From NCBI RefSeq assembly GCF_004216555.1, contig NZ_SGWQ01000012.1, positions 62,001 to 126,000 of the forward strand: DNA of 64,000 nt. Reading direction: 5' to 3'. The first letter of the stretch is position 1. Every line of letters starts with the position of its first letter. A program made the position numbers and the translations under genes. Below are positions 48,864 to 57,149 of the stretch, piece after piece. Below the pieces are notes generated by a model that worked only from the letters and a program-made list of their open reading frames with translations, had not been told where the DNA came from and did not search any database. The DNA comes from Herbihabitans rhizosphaerae. GTDB lineage: Bacteria; Actinomycetota; Actinomycetes; Mycobacteriales; Pseudonocardiaceae.

Positions 48864-49985
48864 TCAGCCTCGGACAGTCGACTCCGCTTGTTCGCGCTGA
48901 TCTTTCTTCTGCTCGCCCTCCGCGGGCTCCTTGCCGGACGGCGTCGGGACCGGTCGCATCGTCTTGGTCGTCGCGTCGCCGTTGGCGCCCGTCCTGCCCG
49001 TCGGCGGCCGGGGCGACCGGGCGGTGGCGGCGTTCGGGTCGTCGGCCACGTCCTCGCTGTCCAGCGGCTCCAGCGCCGGCGCGGAGTTCTCCAACTGCAG
49101 GTGTGCGTCGGCGATCAGGCTGCGCGCCGTGTTGAGCTGGTTGGCCACCCGCGACCGCAGCTGACGCAGCGCGTTGACCCGCTGCGTGGCGTGCGTGATC
49201 CGGCGGTTGGCCTCCTCGGTCGCCTCGCGGACCCTGCGGTGCGCCTCGTCGGTCGCCTCCTGCAGCCGCGCGGTGGACTCGGTGATCGCGTCGTGCCGGC
49301 GACGGTTGGCCTCCTCGGTCGCCTCCCGCACCCTGCGCTCCGCCTCGGCCTTGCTGATCGCCTCCTGCTCGGCCAGCGCGCGCATCGACTCCGTGCGCCG
49401 CGCCGACATGGCGATCTCGAAGTCCTCCTCGACGGTCGCCCGCCGCTGCTCCGACTCGCCGTCCAGCCGGTCGCGCTCGGCCTGCGCGGCCTTGTCGTCG
49501 CGCTCGATCTTGGCCTGCGCGGAGTCCAGGCGCTGCCGGTGCTCGGCCTCCATCTCGGTGCGGCGCTCGTCCAGCTCGTTGATCAGCTTTTCGTAGCGCA
49601 GACGCATCGCGTTGGCGTCCGACTCGGCCTTGGCCCGGATGTGACCGGCCTCGGCCTCGGCGCGCGCCTTCGTCTCGGTCGCCTCGTCCTGGGCCAGCCG
49701 CAGCATCCGCTGCAGGCGCTCGGACAGGCCCTCCAGCGTGGTCGGTGGCAGCGACAGCCGCTCGACCTGCCCGTTCAGATCGTCGATCTCCGAACGGGCC
49801 AGCTCCAGTTGCCTGGCCAGGTCTGCCGTCTGGGACGCGGCGGCGTCCCGGTCGGCGGCGAGCAGGCGCAGCTCACCGTCCAGCCGTTCGAGGTGCTCCT
49901 CCACCTGAGCACGGCTGTAGCCGCGCTTGGTGATGTCGAAGCCCGCTCCCAGCGGTACGAGATCGCGTTCGTCGCCAAGACCCAT
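48864..49985 (-). CDS. DivIVA-like coiled-coil protein
   Basis: 373 residues. The first 45 residues hold a DivIVA-type lipid-binding region (FDITKRGYSRAQVEEHLERL). Then comes an almost unbroken coiled coil to about residue 300, with a recurring VREATEEANRR unit, and a disordered, Pro/Thr-rich, charged tail. Such proteins mark poles and organise tip growth in actinobacteria (DivIVA, Scy, FilP, SepIVA); which it parallels is unclear. ATG 49985 is 7 nt after TAGCGT. Confidence 0.8.
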   Translation of the reverse strand: MGLGDERDLVPLGAGFDITKRGYSRAQVEEHLERLDGELRLLAADRDAAASQTADLARQLELARSEIDDLNGQVERLSLPPTTLEGLSERLQRMLRLAQDEATETKARAEAEAGHIRAKAESDANAMRLRYEKLINELDERRTEMEAEHRQRLDSAQAKIERDDKAAQAERDRLDGESEQRRATVEEDFEIAMSARRTESMRALAEQEAISKAEAERRVREATEEANRRRHDAITESTARLQEATDEAHRRVREATEEANRRITHATQRVNALRQLRSRVANQLNTARSLIADAHLQLENSAPALEPLDSEDVADDPNAATARSPRPPTGRTGANGDATTKTMRPVPTPSGKEPAEGEQKKDQREQAESTVRG

Positions 49986-49992
49986 GTGCACC

Positions 49993-49998
49993 ACGCTA
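49993..49998 (-). promoter_or_regulatory. -10 box of the coiled-coil gene
   Basis: TAGCGT on the minus strand, 7 nt before ATG 49985. Confidence 0.55.
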
Positions 49999-50057
49999 CC
50001 GGTTGTGATTGCCTGAACCGTTACTTGTCGAGCAACAACCGCGAGCGTACCGGTGAG

Positions 50058-51389
50058 TCACTGACCCCTGAAACGATTGATCTGGGTCAGATGCTCGTCC
50101 CGCAACTCCTGGTTGGTCACGCCGAGACCTTCCTCTGGCGCCAGGCAGAGTACGCCGACCTTCCCCTGGTGTGCGTTGCGGTGCACGTCCAGCGCGGCCT
50201 GGCCGGTGTCCTCGAGCCGGTAGGCCTTCGACAGCGTGGGGTGGATCATGCCCTTGGCGATCAGCCGGTTGGCCTCCCACGACTCGCGGTAGTTCGCGAA
50301 GTGCGAGCCGACGATTCGCTTGAGGTTCATCCACAGGTACCGGTTGTCGTACTGGTGCATGAATCCGCTGGTCGACGCGCAGGTGACGATCGTGCCGCCC
50401 TTGCGTGCCGCGTACACCGACGCGCCGAAGGTCTCCTTGCCAGGGTGCTCGAACACGATGTCCGGGTCCTCGCCGCCGGTCAGCTCGCGGATCTTCTTGC
50501 CGAACCGCTGCCACTCCTTGGGATCCTGGGTGTTCTCGTCCTTCCAGAACTTGTAGCCCTCGGCGCTGCGGTCGATGATCAACTCGGCGCCCATGCTGCG
50601 GCAGATGTCGGCCTTCTCCTGGTTGGACACCACGCAGACGGGGATCGCGCCGCCGTTGAGGGCGTACTGCGTGGCGTAGCCGCCGAGGCCGCCGGACGCG
50701 CCCCAGATCAGCACGACGTCGCCCTGCTTCATGCCGGAGCCGTTGCGCGAGACGAGCTGGCGGTACGCGGTGGAATTCACCAGCCCGGGTGAGGCCGCCT
50801 CCTCCCAGGTGAGGTGCGCCGGCTTGGGCATGAGCTGGTTCGCCTTCACCAGCGCCACCTCGGCCAGCCCGCCGAAGTTGGTCTCGAAGCCCCAGATTCG
50901 CTGCTCGGAGTCGAGCATCGTGTCGTTGTGCCCGTCCGGGCCCTCCAGCGGCACGTCCAGGCAGTGCGCGACCACCACGTCGCCCGGCTTCCACTGGTGC
51001 ACGCCCGGGCCGGTGCGCAGCACGACGCCGGCCGCGTCCGAGCCGACCACGTGGTACGGCAGGTCGTGCCGCTTGGCCAGCGGTGACACCCGGCCGTAGC
51101 GCTCGAGGAACTTGAACGTGGGGATCGGCTCGAAGATCGAGGTCCACACGGTGTTGTAGTTGATCGCGCTCGCCATGACGGCGATCAGCGCCTCGCCCGG
51201 CCCCGGCTCGGGCGTGGGCACCTCGTCGACGTGCAGCGACTTGCGCGGGTCCTTGTCACGGCTGTCGAGGCCGTCGAACATGGCGACCTCGTCGGCGTGC
51301 ACGGTCACCCCGCGGTAGCTCTCCGGCACGGGCAGTTCGCCGACGGCGTCCGGCTTGTCGGCCTGGATAGCGGCGAGGATCTCTTGCAC
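50058..51389 (-). CDS. ccr: Crotonyl-CoA carboxylase/reductase
   Basis: 443 residues of the MDR superfamily. Ccr reductively carboxylates crotonyl-CoA with NADPH and CO2 to (2S)-ethylmalonyl-CoA, the key step of the ethylmalonyl-CoA pathway and a source of polyketide extender units. Marks: NYNTVWTSIFEPIPTF, YHVVGSDAAGVV, GFETNFGGLAE, NADPH loop IWGASGGLGGYATQ, and 'HFANYRESWEANRLI'; the length fits the family. GTG 51389 follows GGGAGG at 7 nt. MeaA, the mutase two steps later, is encoded at 7374-9383; the epimerase and methylsuccinyl-CoA dehydrogenase are not in the window. Confidence 0.95.
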   Translation of the reverse strand: MQEILAAIQADKPDAVGELPVPESYRGVTVHADEVAMFDGLDSRDKDPRKSLHVDEVPTPEPGPGEALIAVMASAINYNTVWTSIFEPIPTFKFLERYGRVSPLAKRHDLPYHVVGSDAAGVVLRTGPGVHQWKPGDVVVAHCLDVPLEGPDGHNDTMLDSEQRIWGFETNFGGLAEVALVKANQLMPKPAHLTWEEAASPGLVNSTAYRQLVSRNGSGMKQGDVVLIWGASGGLGGYATQYALNGGAIPVCVVSNQEKADICRSMGAELIIDRSAEGYKFWKDENTQDPKEWQRFGKKIRELTGGEDPDIVFEHPGKETFGASVYAARKGGTIVTCASTSGFMHQYDNRYLWMNLKRIVGSHFANYRESWEANRLIAKGMIHPTLSKAYRLEDTGQAALDVHRNAHQGKVGVLCLAPEEGLGVTNQELRDEHLTQINRFRGQ

Positions 51390-51659
51390 GGCATTGCCTC
51401 CCGGGTGTCTGACGGCTGTGGCTTCACTGGCTGTGAGTTCACAGAGCCGAGGCTTCGAGGTGAGGCGCAGGTTACCGATGAGTAAGGTCAGCCGCGCCCG
51501 CGATGTGAGGGATGGCACGCGACAGCCTGCGAGGTTACCCCAACCGTGGCGGCTCCGGCGTTGCCGAAGTGTTGCACAGACGTGGTTGACCGGCCGGCCA
51601 ACCAAGGCGGATCATCGCAGGTGGGGATCTCCTGAAACTCCTCACTTGGAGGTGATCCC

Positions 51660-52034
51660 ATGGCCGATACGTCGGTACGTCCGTGGACCCGCCCGCATGA
51701 CTGGGCCGAAGTGGTACTCGGACTCGTCGCACTGCTCTCGCCGTTGTGGATGGACACGACGGACGGGGCGATGTGGACGATGATCATTCTGGGCGCCCTC
51801 GTCACCCTGGACGGGCTGGCCTCCCTCGCCATGCCAGGCATGGTCTACGGCGAGATGGTGCAGATCGTCATGGGTGTGCTGATGTTCATCTCGCCGTGGG
51901 TCATCGGCTACACGGAGATGAACGGCATCGCCTGGACGTCCTGGATCGTCGGTGCGCTGATCGTCATCGCGGGTGGCGCCGCGCTGCCGATCGCACAGGA
52001 GGCACACCGCAGCGGTATGGCGGGACAGCACTGA
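51660..52034 (+). CDS. SPW-repeat membrane protein
   Basis: 124 residues with four hydrophobic helices and two SPW-type motifs (SPLWMD and SPWVIGY), the mark of the small SPW-repeat family. Strong ribosome site TTGGAGGTG before the ATG. Function unknown. It is the last gene of ordinary chromosomal composition before the mobile region. Confidence 0.82.
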   Translation: MADTSVRPWTRPHDWAEVVLGLVALLSPLWMDTTDGAMWTMIILGALVTLDGLASLAMPGMVYGEMVQIVMGVLMFISPWVIGYTEMNGIAWTSWIVGALIVIAGGAALPIAQEAHRSGMAGQH

Positions 52035-52273
52035 CCATCCTCTCCGGGAGCCAGGGCACGTCTCCCAGTTCCATGGTCGCGGGCTTCGCGCCGAGACGGC
52101 CCCTGACTGCGTTGTCGAAAAGCCCAAGTACGGCCCAGTAGGGTTTCCGATATTTAGTGACCTTATCGTAACCGTCTCCGTCGGGGGTCGGCCCTACACC
52201 CCTGGACAAGAAAGTTCGTGCTCGCTCTACCGGGCCTGGAGCGAGCTGCCGAACGTAAGCGTAGAGCGGGGAT

Positions 52274-52297
52274 GCGCCCGGGAAGACTCACGGGCGC
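52274..52297 (+). terminator. Terminator hairpin
   Basis: GCGCCCG, 10-nt loop, CGGGCGC, then GTTCTCCTTCTT. Confidence 0.6.
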
Positions 52298-52312
52298 GTT
52301 CTCCTTCTTGCA

Positions 52313-52344
52313 CGGCCGGACACGTGCGTGCCCGTGTCCGGCCG
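52313..52344 (-). terminator. 12-bp-stem hairpin downstream of the TraB/TIKI-like gene
   Basis: CGGCCGGACACG, 8-nt loop, CGTGTCCGGCCG. It follows the minus-strand operon (stop at 52380) and probably ends it. Confidence 0.6.
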
Positions 52345-52379
52345 GATCGATCAGGCTGTCAGGGTGACCCGTTGGGCGT

Positions 52380-53153
52380 TCATTCCTTGCGAACGGCTGT
52401 GATCCATTCGCTGTCCGTGAGTACGAATTGGTTCCGTGTCAGGACTTCATCCAATCCCCACAGGTGTGCACCACCCCACATCGACACAACGTCTCTGTCG
52501 GTGTCAAGGATCGCTAGGGCGGCACATAGTTCTCGGTAGGTGTAGATGACGAGTTGGTCTATTGGGTCCTCGCTGGGATTCTTCTGTCTATTCCGGTCGA
52601 ACAGCGCAAGATAGCTGTTCATCATCGCGTTGCGGGCGAGCCTGAACGGCATTGATCCTGGTTTGAGTCTGGACAACTGTGTGATCTGCTTTTTAGGTTG
52701 CGTGACTTGCGGAGCGAGCATCATTCGTCGGGGGCCATAGAGCCTCACGAGGTTCATAGCCCCGGCGTCGATCAGTTGCCAGTCGGGGCCAACCTCGTCA
52801 AGCACGCTTTCCGGCTGGCATTGCCAGCCTAGGTCAAGGATATGCAAGGGGAGGTAGCGATCCGAGATTGAGTCGCCGAACGCCCGTACGGCGTCGCGTT
52901 CCTCGTCAGTTCGTGCGTTTTCCTCTACACCTTTCCAGTCGGTTCGCTCATATTGGATCAGCGCGCCATCAGCTTCGGCCTTGTCGACCCGTTCACGAAT
53001 GTTCTCGTAGTAGCCACGTTCGGCCATGTGTGCGAGACCAACGAGCGTCACCGTCCGGCCGTCCGGATGCGAATATCTGTTGATCGCTGTCTGGCCCTGA
53101 TCTTCGAAGAGTCGTTCACCTCGACGCGGGTCCGACTTCTGTTGCCGCTTCAA
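52380..53153 (-). CDS. TraB/TIKI-superfamily-like protein
   Basis: 257 residues. Near the N-terminus 'RTVTLVGLAHMAERGYYENI' followed by 'DGALIQYERT' matches the first block of the TraB/GumN/TIKI fold (strand, GxAH, then an acidic strand end), and near the C-terminus DVVSMWGGAHLWGL matches its last block (GAxHLxGL). The two His-containing motifs are metal ligands in TIKI proteases. The middle is helical and holds PQVTQPKKQITQLSR. No signal peptide. Last gene of a minus-strand operon. A putative metallopeptidase or peptide-signal factor; the superfamily call is by motif only. GC content is below the genome average. Confidence 0.55.
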   Translation of the reverse strand: MKRQQKSDPRRGERLFEDQGQTAINRYSHPDGRTVTLVGLAHMAERGYYENIRERVDKAEADGALIQYERTDWKGVEENARTDEERDAVRAFGDSISDRYLPLHILDLGWQCQPESVLDEVGPDWQLIDAGAMNLVRLYGPRRMMLAPQVTQPKKQITQLSRLKPGSMPFRLARNAMMNSYLALFDRNRQKNPSEDPIDQLVIYTYRELCAALAILDTDRDVVSMWGGAHLWGLDEVLTRNQFVLTDSEWITAVRKE

Positions 53154-53189
53154 CGATTCCCTTTCACTCGTGATACCTGCTGTTTTGAA

Positions 53190-53660
53190 TCAACCGCCGT
53201 ATACGAAGAACACGGTCATGTCCCGGTGTGGCGGCGTGTCGTAGTCCATCGAAACCCCGACAACGGTGTTGACTTCCCGGTTGTCGGAAAACCACTCGCC
53301 GGCCGCTTGAAAGACCTCTTCCCAGGAATCGCCGCCAAACGTGACGCTTTCCACGGCCGTGACCCGCCATTCGCCCTCATACCGCGCGAGCCCGTCGAGG
53401 ACGTTGCGTTGTTGGGAGCGTGACATGTACTCAAAGCGGTTTTCCGCGTTTGTCGCGGGGTCGGCGGGATAATCGGTGTGCCAATCGACCGTGTGGAACT
53501 CGGGAAGAACGGCGGCAATCCGGCTCACCAATTCGGCGGGATCGGTCGTATCCACCTCGGCGGCTTCCAGTCGGCGGACCCGCACACTGCGGAGGTTGCC
53601 GGTGATCCTGATCTCGATACGGATGACCGGGGACTCTGCCGTTTCATCGCGCCCAGTCAT
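53190..53660 (-). CDS. Hypothetical protein, 156 residues
   Basis: Opens MTGRDETAESPVIRIEIRI and has an SRIAAVLPEF segment, a central charged part (RSQQRNVLDGLARYEGEW) and ends TVFFVYGG. Mixed alpha/beta, acidic, no signal or membrane segment. Its ATG lies immediately after the stop of the membrane-protein gene, inside the operon. Not recognised. Confidence 0.65.
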   Translation of the reverse strand: MTGRDETAESPVIRIEIRITGNLRSVRVRRLEAAEVDTTDPAELVSRIAAVLPEFHTVDWHTDYPADPATNAENRFEYMSRSQQRNVLDGLARYEGEWRVTAVESVTFGGDSWEEVFQAAGEWFSDNREVNTVVGVSMDYDTPPHRDMTVFFVYGG

Positions 53661-53661
53661 T

Positions 53662-53928
53662 TCAGAGACCGCCAGTCGGTAGGCACAACAGGATCGCTGT
53701 CAGGATTGCCGAATCAACACACAAGATAATCGCCACCTCGATGACCTTGAGATGGCGCAGAGCAGTGACCGGAAACCTCATCTCGACGTGGCTTAGCTCG
53801 GCGGGAGATTCGCCCGCACGCGCTACCCATCGATACGCCAATCTGGACAGCGCCTGCGGAATGCCGATGTTGTGCAGGCCGAGCCACACCGTCAGGCCAA
53901 CACAAAACACAATGATGGTTTCGATCAT
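53662..53928 (-). CDS. Small membrane protein of the cargo operon
   Basis: 88 residues, start MIETIIVFCVGLTVW. Two hydrophobic segments (about 2-17 and 60-83) flank an amphipathic middle 'ESPAELSHVEMRF'. It begins 4 nt after the HTH gene stop. Not recognised. Confidence 0.6.
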   Translation of the reverse strand: MIETIIVFCVGLTVWLGLHNIGIPQALSRLAYRWVARAGESPAELSHVEMRFPVTALRHLKVIEVAIILCVDSAILTAILLCLPTGGL

Positions 53929-53932
53929 CGGT

Positions 53933-54676
53933 CTAACCCTCAACGCTTGTTCGACGCGGTAGCGCGGAGTCGCAAACATCAGCAGGAACGACACCAAAGA
54001 AGCGGCACAAGCACACGAGCCGCGCACTCGTCAGCGCCCGTGAACCATACTCGTAGCGGGCAAGCGCCGTTTCCGAAAAGGGGTTGCCGAGTTGTGCGAC
54101 CACCTCTTTACGAGTCAGACCTGCGCGTTTACGAACGCGCTGCAACTCAGCGCCTATCGCAACCGCTGCATTACGCTCCAGCGCACCAAAAGCTTCCTTG
54201 GTAAAGGTCGACAATTCGCAAGCCGCCTCATTCGGTGTCGCCGAGATCATCGGCTGGGTGCCGGTGCAGCCCCGGGCGCACTGGTCATCGGTGACCGCCT
54301 CCACGTACAGGTCGTGACGCTCGTTCTCATCGGGCGTGTAAATGTCGGTGTAAATCGAGTCGCCGCGCGATGCGATCAATGCGTGTTCCTCGCGCAGGTG
54401 CTGGAGGTCGTCCTCGTCGCCGATCGACACCCACATGCGGTTCTGAAAGGCGAAGGACTCGGCATGCAGCACATGAGCACGGGTTTTCTCGTCCAGCCAC
54501 GAGGCAACCGCCCACGGATCACACAGCACCGCATCCGGTTCACGCGCCAACCGGACAACCCGTTCACCCGTCGGAACGCTGCCGTCATACGGACGCGTGT
54601 CGTGATAGCCGTGCCAGTGCACCCGAGGCGGAAACTGCCACTCGTCAGACGGCAAGAAATCGCTGAACCTGTTCAC
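53933..54676 (-). CDS. Protein with novel N-domain and C-terminal XRE helix-turn-helix
   Basis: 247 residues. Residues 1-150 are an unrecognised domain (MNRFSDFLPSDEWQFPP, SIGDEDDLQHLREEH, TDIYTPDENERHDLY). The last 75 contain an XRE-type helix-turn-helix: LQRVRKRAGLTRKEVVAQL, then 'SETALARYEYGSRAL'. C-terminal placement of the HTH is unusual for XRE regulators. The start overlaps the stop of a tiny upstream frame. It probably regulates the operon or reads a cellular signal through its N-domain. Confidence 0.7.
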   Translation of the reverse strand: MNRFSDFLPSDEWQFPPRVHWHGYHDTRPYDGSVPTGERVVRLAREPDAVLCDPWAVASWLDEKTRAHVLHAESFAFQNRMWVSIGDEDDLQHLREEHALIASRGDSIYTDIYTPDENERHDLYVEAVTDDQCARGCTGTQPMISATPNEAACELSTFTKEAFGALERNAAVAIGAELQRVRKRAGLTRKEVVAQLGNPFSETALARYEYGSRALTSARLVCLCRFFGVVPADVCDSALPRRTSVEG

Positions 54677-54777
54677 GACGTCTGCCCATCGGGCCTATCG
54701 GACAACGCATCGAAGAACCGCATGGGCGCTTTCATCGGCCCTTCGGTCGTCTCCGTCACCGCGATCGCCTCCGCCAC
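54673..54777 (-). CDS. Very small protein, 34 residues
   Basis: From GTG 54777: (M)AEAIAVTETTEGPMKAP and a C-terminus DRPDGQTS. It overlaps both neighbours by a few bases, as a real coupled gene would, but is too short for confidence. Confidence 0.35.
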   Translation of the reverse strand: MAEAIAVTETTEGPMKAPMRFFDALSDRPDGQTS

Positions 54778-55055
54778 CGTGCGAAGTAACCGGGCTTGCG
54801 ATGCCGCACTCGCGGAATCTCGACAGTGGGCGACTGAACATTGCGGGCAAACTGACGCAGCCGTCCCCAGCACACCGGACAAGCAGGGCCGCGCGGATCA
54901 GCCATCGATCCCGGCGTAACCGTGTTCCCGCACACGGCCAGATACCGGCCATCACCCGCGCACATATCCTCATCCGTCACCGCGTGGTCGAAGCCGTCGC
55001 CAATGTCGGTATGCCATGTCGTCCACAACCACGCCACCGTCAGAACGCCCGTCAC
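54756..55055 (-). CDS. Small Cys-motif protein
   Basis: 99 residues with TDEDMCAGDGRYLAVCG and PACPVCW, giving four Cys in a C-x9-C...CxxC pattern that could hold zinc. Similar small proteins accompany many actinomycete mobile elements. First gene of the minus-strand cargo operon; divergent from the HTH-Nudix gene. Confidence 0.6.
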   Translation of the reverse strand: MTGVLTVAWLWTTWHTDIGDGFDHAVTDEDMCAGDGRYLAVCGNTVTPGSMADPRGPACPVCWGRLRQFARNVQSPTVEIPRVRHRKPGYFARWRRRSR

Positions 55056-55268
55056 CCCGGGCTCACCTCCCTTCGCTGGACCACGGTTGAGGCCGAACGA
55101 ACGACCAGTCCGACCCCAACCGCGAGATTCAGCGACACAGCGCGTGCTCTAAATCGATCGCTGTGTCAGACTGAAATCATCCTGACCGGAGCGGCGATCA
55201 GCCGTGAAGGACGGGAGCGCGCCATGTGCACGACAAGAGGACGACACGCGGGATCGGCGGAGGGCCGG

Positions 55269-55979
55269 ATGCCGAACTATTCGAGGGGCGGCAACGCCGT
55301 GCCCCGCACGAGGCTTGAACAACTGATACGTGAACGACAGCAGACGTTCGAAGAGTTCGTTGCTTATGCGGAGAACTACGCGCGAGAACACGGCGAGACC
55401 GGCACGCTCAGCCATCGGCACCTTCAACGGCTTGTATCGGGCCGGCACCCGAAGGGCAACCAGATTCCCAACGTTCGGCCAGCAACCGCCCGCCTACTGG
55501 AACGAATTCTCGGCACGAGCATTCGTGAACTACTCGGTCCGCCCACGGCGAGTGTCGAAACGCCCCGCATGTTGACTGTGGCAGTCGCGATTGTGCTCCA
55601 GGGCTCAGAAGTTCTTCTTGTACGGCGGCGCGGGACAGCCAACAGCGGCGGCCTGACGTGGCAGTTCCCCGCCGGCATCGTGAAACCTGGACACGTAAAG
55701 GAAACGACAGCAGTTGACGAAACTTTCAAAGAGACGGGGGTTCATTGTGTCGTGGTATGCGAGCTGGGCGCACGACTCCATCCGAAAACCAACGTCTTCT
55801 GTCACTATTTCCTCTGCGACTACATCGGCGGCACAGCAACAAATGTCGATCCCGACGAGAACGATGCCGTCACTTGGATCGCTGGCCGCAAACTGGAGCG
55901 ACTTATTCCACAAGAAGACGTCTACCCGCCAATTCATGATGCAATAGGCAAAGCTGTGCGACTTACTACGACCGACTAG
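55269..55979 (+). CDS. Nudix protein with N-terminal regulatory segment
   Basis: 236 residues. N-terminal 100 residues are helical and basic (TRLEQLIRERQQTFEEFV, HRHLQRLVSGRHPKG), likely a helix-turn-helix-type DNA-binding part. The rest is a Nudix domain with LTWQFPAGIVKPG, but the box is degenerate: the first Glu is His and REx-x-EE reads DETFKE. Paralogue of 57547-58227. In pSAM2-type elements a Nudix-like Pra protein activates replication and transfer genes, and this is the best functional comparison. Start ATG 55269 follows GGAGGG; ATG 55224 is also possible. Confidence 0.72.
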   Translation: MPNYSRGGNAVPRTRLEQLIRERQQTFEEFVAYAENYAREHGETGTLSHRHLQRLVSGRHPKGNQIPNVRPATARLLERILGTSIRELLGPPTASVETPRMLTVAVAIVLQGSEVLLVRRRGTANSGGLTWQFPAGIVKPGHVKETTAVDETFKETGVHCVVVCELGARLHPKTNVFCHYFLCDYIGGTATNVDPDENDAVTWIAGRKLERLIPQEDVYPPIHDAIGKAVRLTTTD

Positions 55980-56202
55980 CCGACCACCCTTCGGTCGCAG
56001 ACTCAATTCGCGGCGCACTCATGACGCCGCGCTGTAGTCCTCGGCGTGGAGGCGCACCTGCACCCGCCTACTTCCGCCCCTCGCCCTGGTCTGCCAGGTA
56101 CGCGCCTAGCGGGGTGGTCTTCACGCATCATGAACCGCCTCACGACTCCTCCATCCACGTCGGTAGAATCCGTGGCGTCATCAAACGAAAGGATCAAATG
56201 CC

Positions 56203-56712
56203 ATGGCTGACTTGTCAAACCTCGGCGTAGAGCGGACTCTTGTATTGCTCAAGCCGGACGCCGTTTCTCGCGGCTTGGTGGGCCGTATCGTCGCTCGTTT
56301 CGAGGATTCCGCGTTGAAAATCGTCGGCGTGAAGATGAAGCAGATGGACGCCGAGTTTACGCGCAAGCATTACTTCGACCTCGAAGAGCGTGCCGGTTCC
56401 GAAATCTACAACTGCACGGCCGACTTCATGCAGAGCGGACCGGTTATTGCCGTTGCGTTTGAGGGTGTCGACGCAGTGGCCAAGGTTCGAAAGCTGATCG
56501 GTCCGACCTTCCCCAACGAGGCCGCTCCCGGCACCATTCGTGGCGACTTCGCACATCAGACGAAGGCATCCTCAGAAGTCAGCGGCAAAGCTGTAATGAA
56601 CCTTGTGCACGCCTCCGGTAACTCCGAGGAAGCCAAGTACGAAGTCGAACTTTGGTTCGGGTCTGATGAGCAGTTCGATTACGAAACCCTCGCCGAGAAG
56701 CTCGCATACTGA
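56203..56712 (+). CDS. ndk: Nucleoside diphosphate kinase
   Basis: 169 residues, slightly longer than the usual 135-150. NDK moves the gamma phosphate of ATP to other NDPs through a phospho-His. Marks: TLVLLKPDAVSRGLVGRI with the nucleotide Lys, GPVIAVAFEG, TIRGDF, and the active-site NLVHASGN-SEEA with His136. The usual motif is N-x-x-H-G/A-S-D-S; here Asp is Asn-adjacent (GN-S), a mild departure. A mobile-element-borne NDK is unusual. TAGAAT at 56164-56169 and AAAGGA before the ATG form the promoter and ribosome site. Coupled to the next gene by a TGATG overlap. Confidence 0.87.
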   Translation: MADLSNLGVERTLVLLKPDAVSRGLVGRIVARFEDSALKIVGVKMKQMDAEFTRKHYFDLEERAGSEIYNCTADFMQSGPVIAVAFEGVDAVAKVRKLIGPTFPNEAAPGTIRGDFAHQTKASSEVSGKAVMNLVHASGNSEEAKYEVELWFGSDEQFDYETLAEKLAY

Positions 56713-57035
56713 TGACCGACGACCTTGAAGACCGTCGCGTGTCGCTCGATGAGCTTCACGCGGCGTTTGATCGCGAGATCACCAGCGACAAACGGGCAGC
56801 GGCCGAAACCGCTTACGCTCTGGCTTTCCGTTACCGCAACGAAGATGTCGGTGGCCAGCGACATTTTGATATCGCGAAGATGTGGGCAGCTCGCGCAATC
56901 GGGCTTTTGGATAGCTTGCCGTCGTCAACGCTGGCCGAAGTCGCGAGCACGCGTATAGCTGTTGGTGGAGTTCCGATCCCAGAGCTTCTACATTCCGACG
57001 TGGTTCGCGACCGGCTCGGCGACGTGTTGCATTGA
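56712..57035 (+). CDS. Hypothetical protein coupled to ndk
   Basis: 107 residues, helical: RRVSLDELHAAFDREI, AETAYALAFRYRNED, AKMWAARAIGLLDSL. No membrane or metal motif. Helix pairs with Ala/Leu spacing recall TPR-like folds, but this is only a possibility. Overlap with ndk suggests a functional partner. Confidence 0.65.
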   Translation: MTDDLEDRRVSLDELHAAFDREITSDKRAAAETAYALAFRYRNEDVGGQRHFDIAKMWAARAIGLLDSLPSSTLAEVASTRIAVGGVPIPELLHSDVVRDRLGDVLH

Positions 57036-57050
57036 GTCCAATGGACGAGA

Positions 57051-57093
57051 ACGAGCCCGTCGCGTTCACTTGAGGGTCAACGCGACGGCTCGT
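57051..57093. terminator. Terminator after the ndk pair
   Basis: ACGAGCC-C-GTCGCGTT pairs with AACGCGACGGCTCGT (one bulged C, 12-nt loop), followed by TCTGT. Between convergent genes, so probably bidirectional. Confidence 0.75.
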
Positions 57094-57149
57094 TCTGTAT
57101 CCGTAAGTTGCATACGGCCGCCGCTTTGACGAATCCCTGGCCGAGTGAC

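Larger units (their letters stand above)
52035..52379. other. Junction region between chromosome and mobile element
   Basis: No supported gene. 52141-52180 is comparatively AT-rich (GGGTTTCCGATATTTAGTG). Two hairpins follow at 52274 and 52313. The left attachment site of the element may lie here, but its partner at the right end is outside the window. Confidence 0.4.

Noticed and set aside
51964-52209. Minus-strand frame with YRKPYWAVLGLFDNAV
   Set aside because: It overlaps the SPW gene end and the junction region; I could not connect it to a known family, and the composition is mixed. It could be a remnant at the element boundary.
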